Source: Bisporella sp. PMI_857
Taxonomy: Eukaryota > Ascomycota > Leotiomycetes > Helotiales > Helotiaceae
Direction: 5' to 3'
Assembly (NCBI GenBank): GCA_021307315.1
Contig: JAJSPD010000274.1
Location: 1-10,763 of the forward strand
Length of the DNA: 10,763 nucleotides
The position numbers were made by a program, and so were the translations under genes. Each line of letters begins with the position of its first letter. Within the stretch, counting starts at the first letter, position 1. This document shows positions 9,952 through 10,763 of this stretch, piece by piece. A model generated the notes under the pieces. The model ran no database searches, was not told the DNA's origin, and worked only from the letters and a program-made list of their open reading frames with translations.

Positions 9952-10200
9952 AAGCGTGTTTGCCAATTCTGGCAGTTCTATGTATTACTTTTATTCTTTT
10001 TTTTAGCATTAATGCTAACTAAACAGTTAAATTTAGTAGTTTAGTTAGTATAACTCTTAATTTTGAATTAAGAAACGTAGTTCGATTTCTACTTAAATTC
10101 GTTAACGTAGCATTTTTAATATTGCAAAATGCCGGAGATATTATATTGTTTTGTTGAAATTAGTATTGTTTTTGTTTTTAGTGTTAAAAGCACTTACGTA
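9942..10200. repeat. Satellite flank, copy 1 of a 629-bp-offset duplication
   Basis: From ACGTTCGTACAAGCGTGTTTG onward this AT-rich flank matches the sequence starting at 10571. Shared landmarks are AATTCTGGCAGTT, a long T tract ending TTTTAG, TAGTTTAGTTAGTATAACT and an ACGTA...TTCGATTT segment. A palindrome AGCATTAATGCT lies at 10005-10016. No gene is seen. Confidence 0.85.
10015..10048. repeat. Perfect 10-bp inverted repeat in the satellite flank
   Basis: CTAACTAAAC (10015-10024) and GTTTAGTTAG (10039-10048) are exact reverse complements with a 14-base spacer. The second flank copy keeps the right arm but its left arm has diverged. Confidence 0.7.
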
Positions 10201-10580
10201 AAGTTACAGTTGTACAGAACTAGAATTACGTATTACAGCTACAGCTACAACTAAAAACGTACGTACTTTTTTTTAGCTGTACAAAGCTGGAATCAGTACG
10301 TACACTTTTCCAGCTGTAACAGAGCTAAAACTACATATATACAGCTACAGCTGTACAGAACTAGAATCACGTATTACAACTACAGCTACAGCTATAGTTA
10401 CAGCTACAGCTATAACTACAAACGTACGTACTTTTTTTTTCAGCTGTACAAAGCTAGAATTACATGTGCACTTTTTCTAGTTGCACAAAACTAGAATCAC
10501 GTACTACAGCTACAGCTACACAAACTAGAACTACGTACGTATTCATTTTTAGCTGTATAAAACTAAAATTACGTTCGTAC
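10201..10580. repeat. Satellite array 2, same unit family
   Basis: About eight units of the AGCTGTACA type with AGCTAC runs resume after the flank and end at the same ACGTTCGTAC junction as array 1. It is shorter than array 1, so the higher-order copies differ in unit number. Confidence 0.9.
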
Positions 10581-10763
10581 AAGCGTGTTTGCTAATTCTG
10601 GCAGTTTTTCGTACTACTTTTTTTTTTTTTTTTAGATTAATACCAACAAAACTGTCAAATTTAAGTAGTTTAGTTAGTATAACTTTTGATTCTGATTAAA
10701 AAACGTAAATTCGATTTTTATTTAGATTCGTGTTATAGTATTGCTTCGGAAGTTTCGACTTTT
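10571..10763. repeat. Satellite flank, copy 2 (runs off the window)
   Basis: This is the second copy of the 9942-10200 flank, with substitutions mostly of the C/T and A/G type and a longer poly-T tract. It is cut by the window edge, so the higher-order repeat may continue. Confidence 0.85.

Noticed and set aside
9181..10560. AGCTAC runs as a telomeric repeat
   Set aside because: They are short, interrupted by other boxes, and do not match TTAGGG-type repeats; the window continues past them with AT-rich flank.

Overview
The window looks like AT-rich nuclear DNA of a filamentous fungus, probably an ascomycete, from a subtelomere-like or other repeat-rich compartment. By eye the first 9.1 kb is only about 15-20% GC. 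It holds two decayed genes of one family, set tail to tail, then a minisatellite, an inverted-repeat region and a GC-richer satellite (about 40-48% GC) to the end. There is no bacterial gene layout and no recognisable mitochondrial gene.

Positions 1-4948 (+) hold a 5'-truncated, broken copy of a large fungal protein of the telomere-linked RecQ-like helicase (TLH-like) type. In order I can read: a conserved N-terminal region; a stretch whose motif order resembles a tyrosine recombinase (YR) catalytic domain; a RecQ-like helicase core with Walker A, an NEAH box, an SATL motif and a motif VI reading QKIGRISRD; a Cys-rich module; a tract of about 114 Asn codons on an (AAT)n microsatellite; and a second Cys-rich module in a stop-free run of 355 codons. 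Reading it needs about a dozen frame changes and roughly ten in-frame stops.

Positions about 8392-5180 (-) hold a second relic of the same family. It has the N-terminal Cys-containing (DUF3505-like) domain, the central conserved block and both ends of the YR-like domain, but no helicase in the window. Its YR-like part is about 465 bases longer than in the plus copy and contains a GC-richer block at about 5795-5995 that may be an insertion.

A roughly 14-bp minisatellite (8411-8760) abuts the presumed start of the minus copy. From 9181 to the end is a satellite built from a unit of about 30 bp beginning AGCTGTACA and from AGCTAC hexamer runs. The satellite and its downstream flank are duplicated with an offset of 629 bases (9942 versus 10571).

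The AT-rich part has a strong mutational signature: cytosine is nearly absent except where constrained by coding or followed by G. Pro is almost always CCG and Arg mostly CGN, so CpG is over-represented. With Gln-to-stop and His-to-Tyr changes, this suggests C-to-T decay of repeats (RIP-like) that spares CpG. No gene here appears intact. The window is best read as a graveyard of a subtelomeric, possibly mobile, recombinase-helicase family.
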